A DNA stretch of 64,000 bases from Chloroflexota bacterium (GTDB lineage: Bacteria > Chloroflexota > Anaerolineae > Caldilineales > Caldilineaceae): the NCBI GenBank assembly GCA_016861025.1, contig BOKO01000022.1, forward strand, positions 41,687 to 105,686, given 5' to 3'. Positions 28,666-42,921 of this stretch are shown here, in pieces; position 1 is the first letter of the stretch, and every line of letters begins with the position of its first letter. A program made the translations under genes and the position numbers. The notes beneath the pieces are model-generated. The model was not told where the DNA came from, did not search any database, and was given only the letters and a program-made list of their open reading frames with translations.

Positions 28666-30816
28666 ATGAGTTTAATTACTACAAATCACGATACCAGAAC
28701 CAGAAATGAAACGCAACTTTTTCATAGATTGCATGTTCTTTCCACTCCGATACGGCTGCACCGGCGAAGCGGCTCGCTGCGTCTGGTCTTTGTGATCTGC
28801 TGGGGGCTTCTGGTCAGTGGAATTTTCTTGCCAGTGCGCCCGCTGTCAGCAATGCCGATTTCGCAAACCACAGCAACGGGGGCGGCTTTCACGTTGCCAG
28901 TTGTTACGCCAGCAAACGGCGCCGTCACATTGCACACCCATATTGCGACGATCGCATTTGAAAGTGATGCACAGGGGACGGCAATCCTGAGTCTCAACGC
29001 ATCGTATGATTTGCGCAATGAAAGCAGAGAGCCGATTCAACTGCCGCTGCGCATCGCCAACGCCGATCCCGTCGAATTAATCCTGAGCGTGAACAGCGCA
29101 TCGTTGCCGGTTGCGGTTTCAGACAATGGCGAAGCGTCTGCGCAGGTTGTCGTTCCAGCCGGAGGCGCCGCCCAACTTGCACTCGCCGTGAGAAGATCGT
29201 TGGCGGGATCGGATGTGGCACAGATTAACTACCCGACCGAATTGCTGCGGCAGTGGCGCGGCCAGCGCAGCATTCGCATTGAGGTGAAGCCGGGGGCAAC
29301 TCTGGAGAACAGCGCCTGGTTGCGCATTGAGCCGGATTCTTGGGTCTATGCGCCGTTCGCCGACGCCATCGAGCTGGAATGGATGTTTGAAGGCGCAATT
29401 CCGCCGCGCGTCCTTTTCGAGACCGTAACACCGTCAGCCTGGCAGGAGCTGCGTCAGTTGACCGGCGCAGCCAACGCCGCCGCTCCCGCTGCCTATGCAG
29501 CGCTGGCGGAGCGTTATCAGCGAGTGGCGATTGCGGCTGCACAGGTCGGCAACCAGGCGGCGGAGGAACGTTTTTGGGGACAGGCGGTGGCTGCCTACAC
29601 CGAAGGCATCCGTCAGGCCGAGGCCGCGGGCGTATCGCCGGTGGAGGTGGCCGGGCTGCACGCCGGGCTGGCTTCACTCTATCGAACGCGCATCGCCGGA
29701 ACGGACAGCGCGCTTTATGCACAGGCAATGACGGCTGAGGCAGCATTGGCGTTGCGGGGCGTGATGGTCGATGACCCGCGGCGCGCCGAATTGGAGCAGT
29801 GGCAGATCGACGGGCTGCGCCTGATGTTGGCGGACCTGCGCCGTCGCGGTGATATTCCAGGCGCGCTGGCGTTGATCGAGCAGTTGCGCACACTGCCCGG
29901 CGCTGAGGGATCGGGCGGGGCGTTTCTGGAGCAGGAGCGTCAGGCGTTGATTGTTCAGCAGGCAGTGCAGCTTGTCGAAGAGGGGGATCGCTCCACGGCG
30001 CTTGAACTTGCCGGCGATCTGATCAATACGCCCACGCTCCAGCCGCCAGCCGAGTATCGAAACCTTTTCACGCGCTGGAACGTTTTTGCAACAGTGTCAG
30101 TCGATGATGTTGAAGTGCGCGTCAATGTGCATCTCAACCCCGAGCGCGCCGACGAAGCGCAGGCTGTGTTGGACGAGATCGTGCACACCTGGCGCACAAC
30201 ACCTGCCCTGCGCGCTTTGGATCCACAGATTCGCCGCGCGCCGTCTGAGGGTGAGTCGTCGATAGTAGAGTTGTCGTTGCGGATTCCGACTGGCGACAAT
30301 GGTCTGGCCCTGGCGCGCACGTTGCCTTCATCGACGGAATGGGCGCTGCTCCGCCAGTTTCTTAGCCAGCTTGGGCCACAGATTCGCACCCAAACTAACG
30401 GCATTTGGCAGCGAGTGCAGGTGTCACAGCCGCTCGACCTGCGCACGGCCGGCGAGGAGTGGCGGCGCATTGCGGTTGAACTTGAACGCCAGGCGGAAAC
30501 TTTTGAACAGCAGGCCACCCAGGCTGGCGCTGCAACGATGCAGGCTTCGCAGGAAGCGCGGTTGCGCGCAGCGAACTATCGTTACACAGCGCAGGCCTGG
30601 CGCGATCTGGCGCAAAACAGCCAGGTGATGATGTCGCTTTCTACGCCGGGTGCAACCGGTGACGCAACGCGCACGTGGATGGTCACCGTCAACAGTCCGC
30701 CGCAGATGTTGAATGTGCAGGTTGACTCCATCAGCCCGGCGCGCGTCCTGTTGGCTGGGTTGATCGCATTGAGCGCAATCTCGGGTTTGGCCGTCTTGTT
30801 ATGGCGGCTTTTGTAG
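28666..30816 (+). CDS. Large membrane-anchored protein of unknown function with helical repeat region
   Basis: 716 aa. An N-terminal hydrophobic segment (LVFVICWGLLVSGIFLPV, residues about 40-57) and a C-terminal one (VLLAGLIALSAISGLAVLLW) suggest that most of the protein lies outside the cytoplasm. Residues about 80-250 look beta-rich; residues about 255-420 are Ala/Leu/Glu-rich helices that resemble TPR-type hairpins; residues 480-690 are mixed with long helices. No enzyme motif. It sits 25 bases before the transglutaminase-like gene and may be its partner in envelope assembly. The ribosome site at 28666 is poor, so the start is uncertain. Confidence 0.75.
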   Translation: MSLITTNHDTRTRNETQLFHRLHVLSTPIRLHRRSGSLRLVFVICWGLLVSGIFLPVRPLSAMPISQTTATGAAFTLPVVTPANGAVTLHTHIATIAFESDAQGTAILSLNASYDLRNESREPIQLPLRIANADPVELILSVNSASLPVAVSDNGEASAQVVVPAGGAAQLALAVRRSLAGSDVAQINYPTELLRQWRGQRSIRIEVKPGATLENSAWLRIEPDSWVYAPFADAIELEWMFEGAIPPRVLFETVTPSAWQELRQLTGAANAAAPAAYAALAERYQRVAIAAAQVGNQAAEERFWGQAVAAYTEGIRQAEAAGVSPVEVAGLHAGLASLYRTRIAGTDSALYAQAMTAEAALALRGVMVDDPRRAELEQWQIDGLRLMLADLRRRGDIPGALALIEQLRTLPGAEGSGGAFLEQERQALIVQQAVQLVEEGDRSTALELAGDLINTPTLQPPAEYRNLFTRWNVFATVSVDDVEVRVNVHLNPERADEAQAVLDEIVHTWRTTPALRALDPQIRRAPSEGESSIVELSLRIPTGDNGLALARTLPSSTEWALLRQFLSQLGPQIRTQTNGIWQRVQVSQPLDLRTAGEEWRRIAVELERQAETFEQQATQAGAATMQASQEARLRAANYRYTAQAWRDLAQNSQVMMSLSTPGATGDATRTWMVTVNSPPQMLNVQVDSISPARVLLAGLIALSAISGLAVLLWRLL

Positions 30817-30826
30817 AAGACTGATT

Positions 30827-30841
30827 TATGGCAGAAATTTT

Positions 30842-30853
<12 letters not shown>
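30827..30853 (+). other. Eight-codon upstream frame made by a short duplication before the transglutaminase-like gene
   Basis: The bases ATGGCAGAAAT occur twice, at 30827 and 30842. The first ATG opens MAEILWQK and stops at 30853, overlapping the true start at 30842 in another frame. It may be a translation-coupling or attenuating mini-frame, or a chance duplication. Confidence 0.4.
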
Positions 30854-33289
<2,436 letters not shown>

Positions 33290-33299
33290 GGCAAGGCAG

Positions 33300-33339
33300 G
33301 CGATCTTCTCGGAAATTTTGAGGGTTCCGGGAAGATCGC
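33300..33339. terminator. Bidirectional terminator between convergent genes
   Basis: GCGATCTTCTCGGAA (33300-33314) pairs with TTCCGGGAAGATCGC (33325-33339), with a 10-base loop and one mismatch. It lies between the transglutaminase-like stop (33289) and the end of the metallo-hydrolase gene (33352). Confidence 0.75.
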
Positions 33340-33351
33340 ATTCATCACTTT

Positions 33352-34008
33352 TTACAGCGTCGGCGTTAACAGCACGACCTGTGTTTCTTCTGGAAGTGTG
33401 CTTTTGGCAACCTTGAGTGTGTCGACTGGTTCGATGTTCGCAGCGCCGAATTCCTTGAGAAACTTATCGACGCTCTCCAGTTTCGTTGCCAGATCCTCAC
33501 CCAGTCCAGGGTGATTGTAGTGCATCGGGATGACCAGACGCGGTTCCAACAGCCCAACCAGTTCCACCGCTCGCGCCGGGTCGAGAGTGTCGCCGCCGCC
33601 CACCGGCACCATCAACACATCCACCTCGCCGATATTCAGCTCCTCAATTTCCGATTGCGCCGGCACCTCGCCGATGTCGCCCATGTGCCCAACCGTTAAT
33701 CCACCAAACTCGAAAAAGAAGGCGACGTTGCGCTCGGGCGCATGGCTGCCATCTCTGCGGTGATAGGTCGTCAATCCGGTGATAAAGACATTTTTCACCT
33801 CATACTCACCGGGCCCGGTCAGAATTTTGGGGTCGCCGGTGATGCGGTCGACAGCATTGTGGCCGGCGCGATCATGACTGACGGTGACAATATCAGCGCG
33901 GGCTTTAGCCAGCGTCAACCCGACTGATTTATCGTAGGGATCACAGATAATCGTCACCCCGCCTTCACGAATGCGAAAACAGGAGAGTCCATACCAGGTA
34001 ATATCCAT
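33352..34008 (-). CDS. UlaG-like metal-dependent hydrolase (MBL fold)
   Basis: 218 aa from ATG 34008. It has the compact MBL fold of UPF0173/UlaG-type enzymes: ITWYGLSCFRI near residue 3, the HxxxDH-equivalent region VTVSHDRAGHNA (a variant lacking the first His spacing of classical MBLs), VGHMGDIGEVP with the metal Asp, and LVIPMHYNH near residue 165. The upstream in-frame extension to 34071 is rich in Cys/Phe and lacks a good start. Substrates of this group are mostly unknown; UlaG itself is a lactonase. Confidence 0.8.
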   Translation of the reverse strand: MDITWYGLSCFRIREGGVTIICDPYDKSVGLTLAKARADIVTVSHDRAGHNAVDRITGDPKILTGPGEYEVKNVFITGLTTYHRRDGSHAPERNVAFFFEFGGLTVGHMGDIGEVPAQSEIEELNIGEVDVLMVPVGGGDTLDPARAVELVGLLEPRLVIPMHYNHPGLGEDLATKLESVDKFLKEFGAANIEPVDTLKVAKSTLPEETQVVLLTPTL

Positions 34009-34301
34009 TGCAAATTCACTCCAGAAAACAAAAAAAGTGGTGCATGATTCGGAACATTTGTTTCGATCCAATATACATTAGCTTCAGCGTCTCACCAAAC
34101 ATCTTTGACTGGAAGGGAGCGCCTCAACATGGCCCATCCTGACTCGCTCCTACGGCTGTAATACATCGACGCTGGGCAGTGCAGCAACAAGTTGGCAGCC
34201 GATTCGTGGATCAGGGTATGATTACCAAAAACATGATCATGATCCAGTTCTATGGCGCATGAATTGTTCGATTGGTGAATCAACAGGAACCCACTAAACT
34301 T
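34009..34301. other. Divergent spacer of 293 bases
   Basis: It holds the promoters for the minus-strand hydrolase and the plus-strand inositol monophosphatase gene. A TATACAT box lies near 34070 and a self-complementary ATGATCATGATC near 34233. No gene or clear operator pair is identified. Confidence 0.4.
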
Positions 34302-35147
34302 ATGTCTATCAAATCAAGAGATGTCGATGTGGTGATCGGTGTTGCGCGCGCGGCTGGCGACCTGGCGCGTAGAATGTACGCTTCAGGTCAGGCAACTGTG
34401 CGCGAGAAATCGAGTGCAATCGATCTGGTCACCGCCGCTGATGTAGCTGCGGAAACCTTTATTCGCGACACATTGGAACGGCTCTTCCCAGGCGTTGCGC
34501 TCTGGGGAGAGGAAAGCAACCAGCGTCCCAACCAAAGAAGTTTCTGGTTGGTCGACCCGATCGATGGAACAACCAATTTTGCACACAACGTCGCCTACTG
34601 CTCGGTGAATATTGCGCTGCAAGATGGTCTGGATACGTTGTTGGCGGTCACCTATCATATTGGGCTGGACTGCACCTACCACGCGCGTCGGGGTCTTGGC
34701 GCATTTTTGCGCGATGCATCCGGCAACGAGCGTCAGCTAGCGGTCAGTTCGACGGCGTCGCTGCGCACGGCGTTGCTGATCACCGGCTTTCCCTATCATC
34801 GCGCCGAATCGACTGATAACAACAGTGCGGAGTTTGCCTATTTCATGCCGCGCACAGCCTGTGTTCGCAACCTGGGTTCGGCAGCGCTCGATCTGGCGCA
34901 TGTTGCGATGGGCGCCGCCGACGGCTACTGGGAGGCATGGCTCAACCCGTGGGATATTGCTGCGGGCGCGCTGTTGGTGCGCGAGGCCGGCGGCACGGTG
35001 ACGACCTACGAAGGCCACGAGTGGACGCTCGACGCCAACCATATTGTCGCCAGCAATGGAGCGCCAGCGCTGCACGAGGCGCTGCTCGATGGCATCCGTG
35101 CTGCACGCGCCTCATTGCCTGAAAAGCGCCTCGCCGTATTTGCATGA
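34302..35147 (+). CDS. Inositol monophosphatase family phosphatase
   Basis: 281 aa. Metal-dependent sugar-phosphate phosphatase. Motifs: Glu in LWGEESNQ near residue 70, WLVDPIDGTTNFAHN near 83-97 (motif A) and WDIAAGALLVREAGG near 220-234 (motif B). The family removes phosphate from inositol-1-phosphate, and sometimes fructose-1,6-bisphosphate or PAP. ATG 34302 follows AGGA by 13 bases; the frame is open to TTG 34272. The gene ends 10 bases before the Crp/Fnr gene, so they may be coexpressed. Confidence 0.92.
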   Translation: MSIKSRDVDVVIGVARAAGDLARRMYASGQATVREKSSAIDLVTAADVAAETFIRDTLERLFPGVALWGEESNQRPNQRSFWLVDPIDGTTNFAHNVAYCSVNIALQDGLDTLLAVTYHIGLDCTYHARRGLGAFLRDASGNERQLAVSSTASLRTALLITGFPYHRAESTDNNSAEFAYFMPRTACVRNLGSAALDLAHVAMGAADGYWEAWLNPWDIAAGALLVREAGGTVTTYEGHEWTLDANHIVASNGAPALHEALLDGIRAARASLPEKRLAVFA

Positions 35148-35157
35148 AGATAAACAA

Positions 35158-35841
35158 ATGTTGGAACAATCTGTATTGAAGGAATTGATTCATCTCTATC
35201 CACCACTTGGCGAGATGTCGCTCGATGCGCAGCGGCTGTTGCAACAGAATCTGCAGCGCATGAGCGCGCCGGCCGGCCATCTACTCTTCGACCTTGACTC
35301 ACCCTGTTCGCTCTTCATTTTGCTCTTCGCCGGTTCAATCCGGGTGATCAAGCCGACAGGCTCCGGTCGCGAGATTCTGCTCTATCGGCTAGAACCGGGT
35401 GACTCGTGTGTATTGACAGCCAGTTGTCTGCTTGGGCGCAGCAACTACCCAGCCCGCGGCGTTGTGGAGCGTGATCTGGTCGCCTACGCACTTGCTGCGC
35501 CCGTTTTCAACCGGTTGCTTGACGCATCGACGCCATTTCGGGCGTTGGTCTTCACGCACTTCGCCGACCGCATCGCCGACCTGATGCAGTTGGTCGAAGA
35601 GGTCGCCTTTGGTCAGATGGATCAACGTCTGGCCGCCTATCTGATGGAGCGCGCACCATTGATTGAGGCCACGCATCAGCAGATCGCGGATGAGCTTGGC
35701 ACCGTGCGCGAAGTCGTAAGCCGACGCCTCAAACAGTTTGAACAACGCGGTTTGGTGCAGCTAGAGCGCGGTCTGGTGCGGATCCACAACGTCGAACGCC
35801 TGCGCCGAATTGCCGGGCCGCTACGTGACTCCAGTCACTGA
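35158..35841 (+). CDS. Crp/Fnr family transcription regulator
   Basis: 227 aa. The cyclic-nucleotide-binding-like sensor domain (residues about 20-140) carries AGSIRVIKPTGSGREILLYRLEPGD and then CVLTASCLLG; a helix and a C-terminal winged HTH follow, with THQQIADELGTVREVVSRRLKQFEQRGLV (about 178-206). Cys residues in SPCS and CVLTASC are placed unlike the four-Cys cluster of FNR, so a thiol or other signal is possible but not shown. ATG 35158 is used; the open frame upstream overlaps the phosphatase gene. It is followed by a DUF2892 gene, a recurring partner of this Crp subgroup. Confidence 0.9.
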   Translation: MLEQSVLKELIHLYPPLGEMSLDAQRLLQQNLQRMSAPAGHLLFDLDSPCSLFILLFAGSIRVIKPTGSGREILLYRLEPGDSCVLTASCLLGRSNYPARGVVERDLVAYALAAPVFNRLLDASTPFRALVFTHFADRIADLMQLVEEVAFGQMDQRLAAYLMERAPLIEATHQQIADELGTVREVVSRRLKQFEQRGLVQLERGLVRIHNVERLRRIAGPLRDSSH

Positions 35842-35929
35842 CGCAGCCCGCCAAATCTGCTACACTCTCAGTTATAAAGCACTTGATGGAACACAAGGAT
35901 GGATCGTAAAGTGATACAAGGAGAGCAAA

Positions 35930-36133
35930 ATGTTTCAGGTGAATGAAGCTGGTTGGGATCGCATCGCCCGTATTGTACTCGGCATTGTGTTGTTGGCGCT
36001 GGGTTGGGGTGGTGTTGTCACAGGATTTTGGGGAACAGTATTGCAGTGGGTGGGCTTTGTGCCGTTGCTGACCGGCTTGATCGGCTGGTGTCCGATCTAC
36101 TCGTTGTTGCGCATCCGAACCAAAGCAGCCTAA
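35930..36133 (+). CDS. DUF2892 (YgaP-type) small membrane protein
   Basis: 67 aa with two membrane helices. Pattern: NEAGWDRIARIVLGIVLLAL, then VGFVPLLTGLIGWCPIYSLLRI with the conserved GWCP motif. DUF2892 is the membrane part of the YgaP rhodanese and also occurs alone; the Cys in GWCP is near the membrane face. AAGGAG lies 8 bases before ATG 35930. Located 88 bases after the Crp/Fnr gene and likely under its control, with a possible link to sulphur or thiol stress (inference from known associations). Confidence 0.88.
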   Translation: MFQVNEAGWDRIARIVLGIVLLALGWGGVVTGFWGTVLQWVGFVPLLTGLIGWCPIYSLLRIRTKAA

Positions 36134-36160
36134 CCCCACATTGACGCTGTGATCTGCCAG

Positions 36161-36189
36161 GGGCGTCCACTGCCGGTGGACGCCCTTTT
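36161..36189 (+). terminator. Rho-independent terminator after DUF2892
   Basis: Perfect 10-bp stem GGGCGTCCAC (36161-36170) / GTGGACGCCC (36176-36185) with a 5-base loop, followed by TTTTC. It ends the Crp/DUF2892 transcript. Confidence 0.9.
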
Positions 36190-36258
36190 CTATATGATGA
36201 GCATGATGAGCAATAAATCGATGGAAGGTTTGCAGAATTTGTGCATCAATCGACTGGA

Positions 36259-36287
36259 TTGACACACTTCCAAGAGCGTGCTACACT
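36259..36287 (+). promoter_or_regulatory. Promoter of the T-box leader
   Basis: TTGACA (36259-36264) and TACACT (36282-36287) are 17 bases apart. Transcription would start near 36294, just before the T-box stem I. Confidence 0.75.
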
Positions 36288-36294
36288 CCGCACA

Positions 36295-36580
36295 ACTGAC
36301 ACCTATGCGTTGATGGAGACGAGTACCTGCTGCAACGTTCGCCAGCGAGTCCGGGATGGTGGAAGCCGGATGAACCCTGCGGCAGCGAAAATCCCTCCGG
36401 AGCAGCGGCCCGAACGAATGAGCCAGTAGGCGCCGCCGGTTGCGTGAACCGTTATCTTCACGGCAGATTCAGCAGCAATGCTGGCTTTGCGCAGAGCGCC
36501 TGCCGCAGTCTGGCAGGAACCGGGGTGGCACCGCGGACCGATTGGCCCGTCCTCGTGAGAGGATGGGCTTTTTGTTTTTG
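36295..36580 (+). ncRNA. T-box riboswitch leader, isoleucine specifier
   Basis: A T-box leader senses uncharged tRNA and controls read-through. Visible parts in order: kink-turn/stem I base GATGGAGACGAGTA (about 36311-36324), distal loop elements AGCGAGTCCGGGATGGTGGA (about 36343-36362), the specifier loop GCGAAAATCCCTCCGGAG with codon ATC (Ile) at 36391-36393, and the T-box sequence AACCGGGGTGGCACCGCGG (36518-36536). Then comes a terminator, 36545-36580. The Ile specifier fits ileS on the same strand, but ileS starts 780 bases later and two minus-strand genes lie between. The antiterminator bulge reads UGGC, which would prefer a G discriminator base, whereas tRNA-Ile normally has A; this is unexplained. 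Confidence 0.88.
36545..36580 (+). terminator. T-box leader terminator
   Basis: GCCCGTCCTC (36545-36554) pairs with GAGGATGGGC (36559-36568), followed by TTTTTGTTTTTG. It competes with the antiterminator that includes the T-box sequence. GGAGG and ATG follow at once (36580-36588) but that frame (MGGGLQE) stops after seven codons. Confidence 0.88.
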
Positions 36581-36645
36581 GAGGTATGGGTGGTGGATTA
36601 CAAGAGTAAGGGGCGACCAACAAGCGGATTTACATCAGGCTGGCG

Positions 36646-37011
36646 CTATGCCGTTCGGCGATAACGGACGCGAATATGACGATCAGTTATGACGACAAAG
36701 CTGTTGTGCAGAAGTGAGCCAACTTCATTGATTGCACGATCTAGAGCACGGAGTATCGCTGGAATTGTATCGTCGCTTAAGCGCAAGAGAATGACACCGG
36801 AATGCGGCAGTCCGTCTCGGAACACCAAATCACCGAAATCCTTGTCAATCGTAACAATGATTCGATTGGTGGAAACTGCGTAGGCGAGAATATCGGCGTC
36901 TCTTGCACGCGGCATCAGATCGGCAACAGTCTCTACGTTCATTCCTTGGGCGCGCAAATGTTGCGCCGGCGTCTGACCGACGTTCTCGTCGAGCAGAAAG
37001 CGATGACTCAT
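36646..37011 (-). CDS. DUF5615 PIN-like protein (toxin-like partner)
   Basis: 121 aa. Matches the DUF5615/Mut7-C-like PIN fold: FLLDENVGQTPAQHLRAQG near residues 5-23, the acidic cluster RARDADILAYA near 35-45, and IVTIDKDFGDLVF near 51-63. Together these give the DEN...D...DxDF acidic residues expected for a metal-dependent RNase site. Such genes pair with DUF433 genes as presumed toxin-antitoxin modules; activity is not proven for the family as a whole. Its start overlaps the DUF433 stop by 4 bases. It lies antisense inside the presumed ileS leader transcript. Confidence 0.85.
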   Translation of the reverse strand: MSHRFLLDENVGQTPAQHLRAQGMNVETVADLMPRARDADILAYAVSTNRIIVTIDKDFGDLVFRDGLPHSGVILLRLSDDTIPAILRALDRAINEVGSLLHNSFVVITDRHIRVRYRRTA

Positions 37012-37253
37012 GCAACTTCGACCGCCAGCGGAAACACATCTTCGTTCGAGACAACATCTGCCGCGTAGAGCAACGCTGCGTAGATGTCCTCAACAGTGAG
37101 GCGAGGATATTCTTGTAGCATCTCATCGATGGTCATGCCTTGTCCAATGCGCCGCACAACCAGCTCAACTGGTATCCGCGTGCCGCGAATGACGGGTTTG
37201 CCAACCATCACTTTGGGATCGATTGCAATGCGTTCGAGATAGTCTTTTGCCAT
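37008..37253 (-). CDS. DUF433 protein (antitoxin-like partner)
   Basis: 81 aa. Signature DUF433 sequence: ERIAIDPKVMVGKPVIRGTRIPVELVVRRIGQG then EYPRLTVEDIYAALLYA, an HTH-like fold. DUF433 is the presumed antitoxin of DUF5615 PIN-like proteins. ATG 37253 has AGGAGA 8 bases upstream. Its 3' end overlaps the DUF5615 start (ATGA type), indicating coupled translation. The start is only 109 bases from ileS, in a divergent arrangement. Confidence 0.88.
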   Translation of the reverse strand: MAKDYLERIAIDPKVMVGKPVIRGTRIPVELVVRRIGQGMTIDEMLQEYPRLTVEDIYAALLYAADVVSNEDVFPLAVEVA

Positions 37254-37362
37254 GGTTGTCTCCTGTACACAACACCTTGTGCGCCATTTGCGCCGGTCAG
37301 AGGGTATTATAAATGGTTCAGATAGCGGAAGCAATCAGTCCGTTTCAGACAGGATGCGAATT

Positions 37363-40661
<3,299 letters not shown>

Positions 40662-40665
<4 letters not shown>

Positions 40666-40808
40666 CGGAGTTGCGGGGGCGGGCAGCGTTTCATGCCGCA
40701 ATCCGCACTTTCTACGCCATGATGGGCTGGGATGAGGAAGGAACGCCGACGCCAGCGACCATGTACGACGCTGGTTTGGATTGGGTGTTTGCAATGCAGG
40801 GAGATTGA
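40662..40808 (+). pseudogene. C-terminal fragment of aldehyde ferredoxin oxidoreductase
   Basis: 48 codons from ATG 40662 (overlapping the ileS TGA as ATGA) to TGA 40808. The product, MTELRGRAAFHAAIRTFYAM then MGWDEEGTPTPATMYDAGLD, matches the very end of tungsten-dependent aldehyde ferredoxin oxidoreductases, where a YYxxRGWDExGxPTxExLxxLGL pattern closes the protein. The metal- and cofactor-binding domains are absent. A remnant of a larger gene fused by deletion behind ileS is most likely; a translated mini-protein is possible because of the coupled start. Confidence 0.6.
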
Positions 40809-40828
40809 CTTCTCGTCATCAGTAATAC

Positions 40829-40866
40829 AAGGTGGGCAGAAGGTGCTTTCTGCCCACCTTGCTTTT
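40829..40866. terminator. Terminator between ileS and YccF genes
   Basis: Perfect 13-bp stem AAGGTGGGCAGAA (40829-40841) / TTCTGCCCACCTT (40848-40860), followed by GCTTTTG on the plus strand. Placed between converging genes. Confidence 0.88.
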
Positions 40867-40907
40867 GTGCGTCTCTGCGCCTTGGCGACTTTGCGTCGAG
40901 GCTGGCT

Positions 40908-41318
<411 letters not shown>

Positions 41319-41469
41319 GGTTTTGATCCTTTCTAGTGAAATCAAAATTATCAAAACATAATACGCCCTTGCGCTGAAAAAGTTGCACAGAGAACAATCA
41401 ACAAATGCGACTCTCCAAATTCAACAGATCAATGTTTCGGTTGAACGCAAGTTTCTGTACAATGACCGC

Positions 41470-42840
41470 ATGACGGATTACGATGCACCGCCAACTGAGA
41501 ACCCATTGAGCGAGCGCGAGATGGAGGTGGCGCGGCTCCTGGCGACCGGCGCCAGCAACGCCGAAATTGCGCGCGATCTGGTTATCAGCCCACATACGGT
41601 CAAGGTGCACCTGCGCAACATCTTCGAGAAGCTACAGGTCAGCAGTCGCACCGAGGCGTCGATGTTGCTTGTGCAGCGTGGCTGGCTCGTTGTGCCCGGC
41701 GCAGTAGTGGAAGCCACCGAGGGGGCGCAGCCCCCGCCGCTGCCAGAGCCAGCTCCGCTGGACGATCTGCCAGCCCACACCGCTTCCTGGCAACGATTCT
41801 ATCTAGTCGGCGCGCTGGCGCTTTGTCTTTTGCTGGTGTTGTCGCCCTTTGTGAGCGCCCTGGTCTCCGATTCGCCTGATCTGCTGACGGCGACAGGGCA
41901 GCCGGCCACCGCCCCGCCCAGTCTGCAGATCGACTCGCGCTGGCAGGTGCTGACGCCGCTGCGCCAGACAATTGGTCGCCACGCCATGGTCAATCACCGC
42001 GGCTATCAATATGTACTGGGCGGCGAGACAAGCGGCGGCGCAACGCTCGACGCCGTCAGTTTTTACGATCCGATGCGCGGGGCGTGGATTGCTGTCGCCT
42101 CGCTGCCCACGCCACTCGCCAATTTGGCGGCGACATCGCTGGATGGTCTGATCTATGTTGCCGGCGGCAGCCAGTCGCTGCCCGGCGGCGAAACGATGCT
42201 CTCGGATCGCCTGTTGATGTATGACGATGACGCCGAACAATGGCAGGCAATCGGCCGATTGCCCTACCCTGTGGCTGGAGCAGCGCTGGTTGCCAATGAC
42301 AGCGACTTATACCTGATCGGCGGCTGGGATGGTCAGAACATGCGCGACGAAATCTGGCGCTTTCCGGTCGGCGCGCGCACAGCCGCCACTGGTTGGGAAC
42401 TGGTCGGCCATTTGTCCAGGGGACGGGCATTTCTAGGCGCAGCGACGGTGCGTGGGGATATTTATGCAGCAGGTGGCTATGATGGTGAGCGAGAACTTGA
42501 CCTGCTGGAGCGGTTCACGCCGCTGAGCGGCGAAATTCGCGAACTGGCGCCCATGGCGACGCCGCGCGGCGGGCTGGCGCTGGTGTACGATGGCGTGGCG
42601 CTCTATGCTGTCGGCGGCGGCTGGACGCGTCCACTCACCAATCTGGAACGCTACGATCTTTCAACAAATTCGTGGAGCAACTTTCCGTCGCCGCTTGAAG
42701 GCGAATGGCGGCATCTGGCGGCCGTCGGCGTCGACGGTCAAATTTACATCACCGGCGGCTGGGCAGGCGACTATGTCGACAGCCAGCTGCAATATCAAAG
42801 CTCGTTCCGGGCGCTGCTGCCGGTGATCAGTAATGATTAG
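41470..42840 (+). CDS. Membrane-anchored LuxR-type regulator with extracytoplasmic Kelch propeller
   Basis: 456 aa. Residues about 14-75 are a LuxR/GerE HTH (LSEREMEVARLLATGASNAE, then ISPHTVKVHLRNIFEKL). A Pro-rich linker leads to one membrane helix (about 108-130, FYLVGALALCLLLVLSPFVS). Residues 155-450 contain five or six Kelch repeats, each with a GG pair and downstream Tyr/Trp (YVLGGETSGG, YVAGGSQS, YLIGGWDG, YAAGGYDG, YAVGGGWT, YITGGWAG), forming a beta-propeller outside the cell. The protein ends in FRALLPVISND. It looks like a one-component transmembrane sensor-regulator; ligand and target genes are unknown. ATG 41470 is preferred; the upstream frame is not conserved-looking. Confidence 0.9.
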   Translation: MTDYDAPPTENPLSEREMEVARLLATGASNAEIARDLVISPHTVKVHLRNIFEKLQVSSRTEASMLLVQRGWLVVPGAVVEATEGAQPPPLPEPAPLDDLPAHTASWQRFYLVGALALCLLLVLSPFVSALVSDSPDLLTATGQPATAPPSLQIDSRWQVLTPLRQTIGRHAMVNHRGYQYVLGGETSGGATLDAVSFYDPMRGAWIAVASLPTPLANLAATSLDGLIYVAGGSQSLPGGETMLSDRLLMYDDDAEQWQAIGRLPYPVAGAALVANDSDLYLIGGWDGQNMRDEIWRFPVGARTAATGWELVGHLSRGRAFLGAATVRGDIYAAGGYDGERELDLLERFTPLSGEIRELAPMATPRGGLALVYDGVALYAVGGGWTRPLTNLERYDLSTNSWSNFPSPLEGEWRHLAAVGVDGQIYITGGWAGDYVDSQLQYQSSFRALLPVISND

Positions 42841-42841
42841 T

Positions 42842-42920
42842 GGTGCGTGTTGCGTGCTGCGTGGTGCATAGGACGATTCTACCGCACCACGTAACACGTA
42901 ACACGCACCACGCACCACGC
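42842..42920. repeat. Inverted heptamer array (CGTGTTG/CGTGCTG) between convergent genes
   Basis: Left arm 42842-42867 (GGTGCGTGTTGCGTGCTGCG and onward) and right arm 42884-42920 (units CACCACG, TAACACG) are complementary with a 16-base loop. It fills the whole space between the Kelch regulator stop and the SDR gene end, and could act as a bidirectional terminator. Confidence 0.8.
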
Positions 42921-42921
42921 C

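Noticed and set aside
36241..36429. Short open frame in the DUF2892-ileS spacer
   Set aside because: It lies in the T-box leader, whose structured RNA elements explain the sequence.
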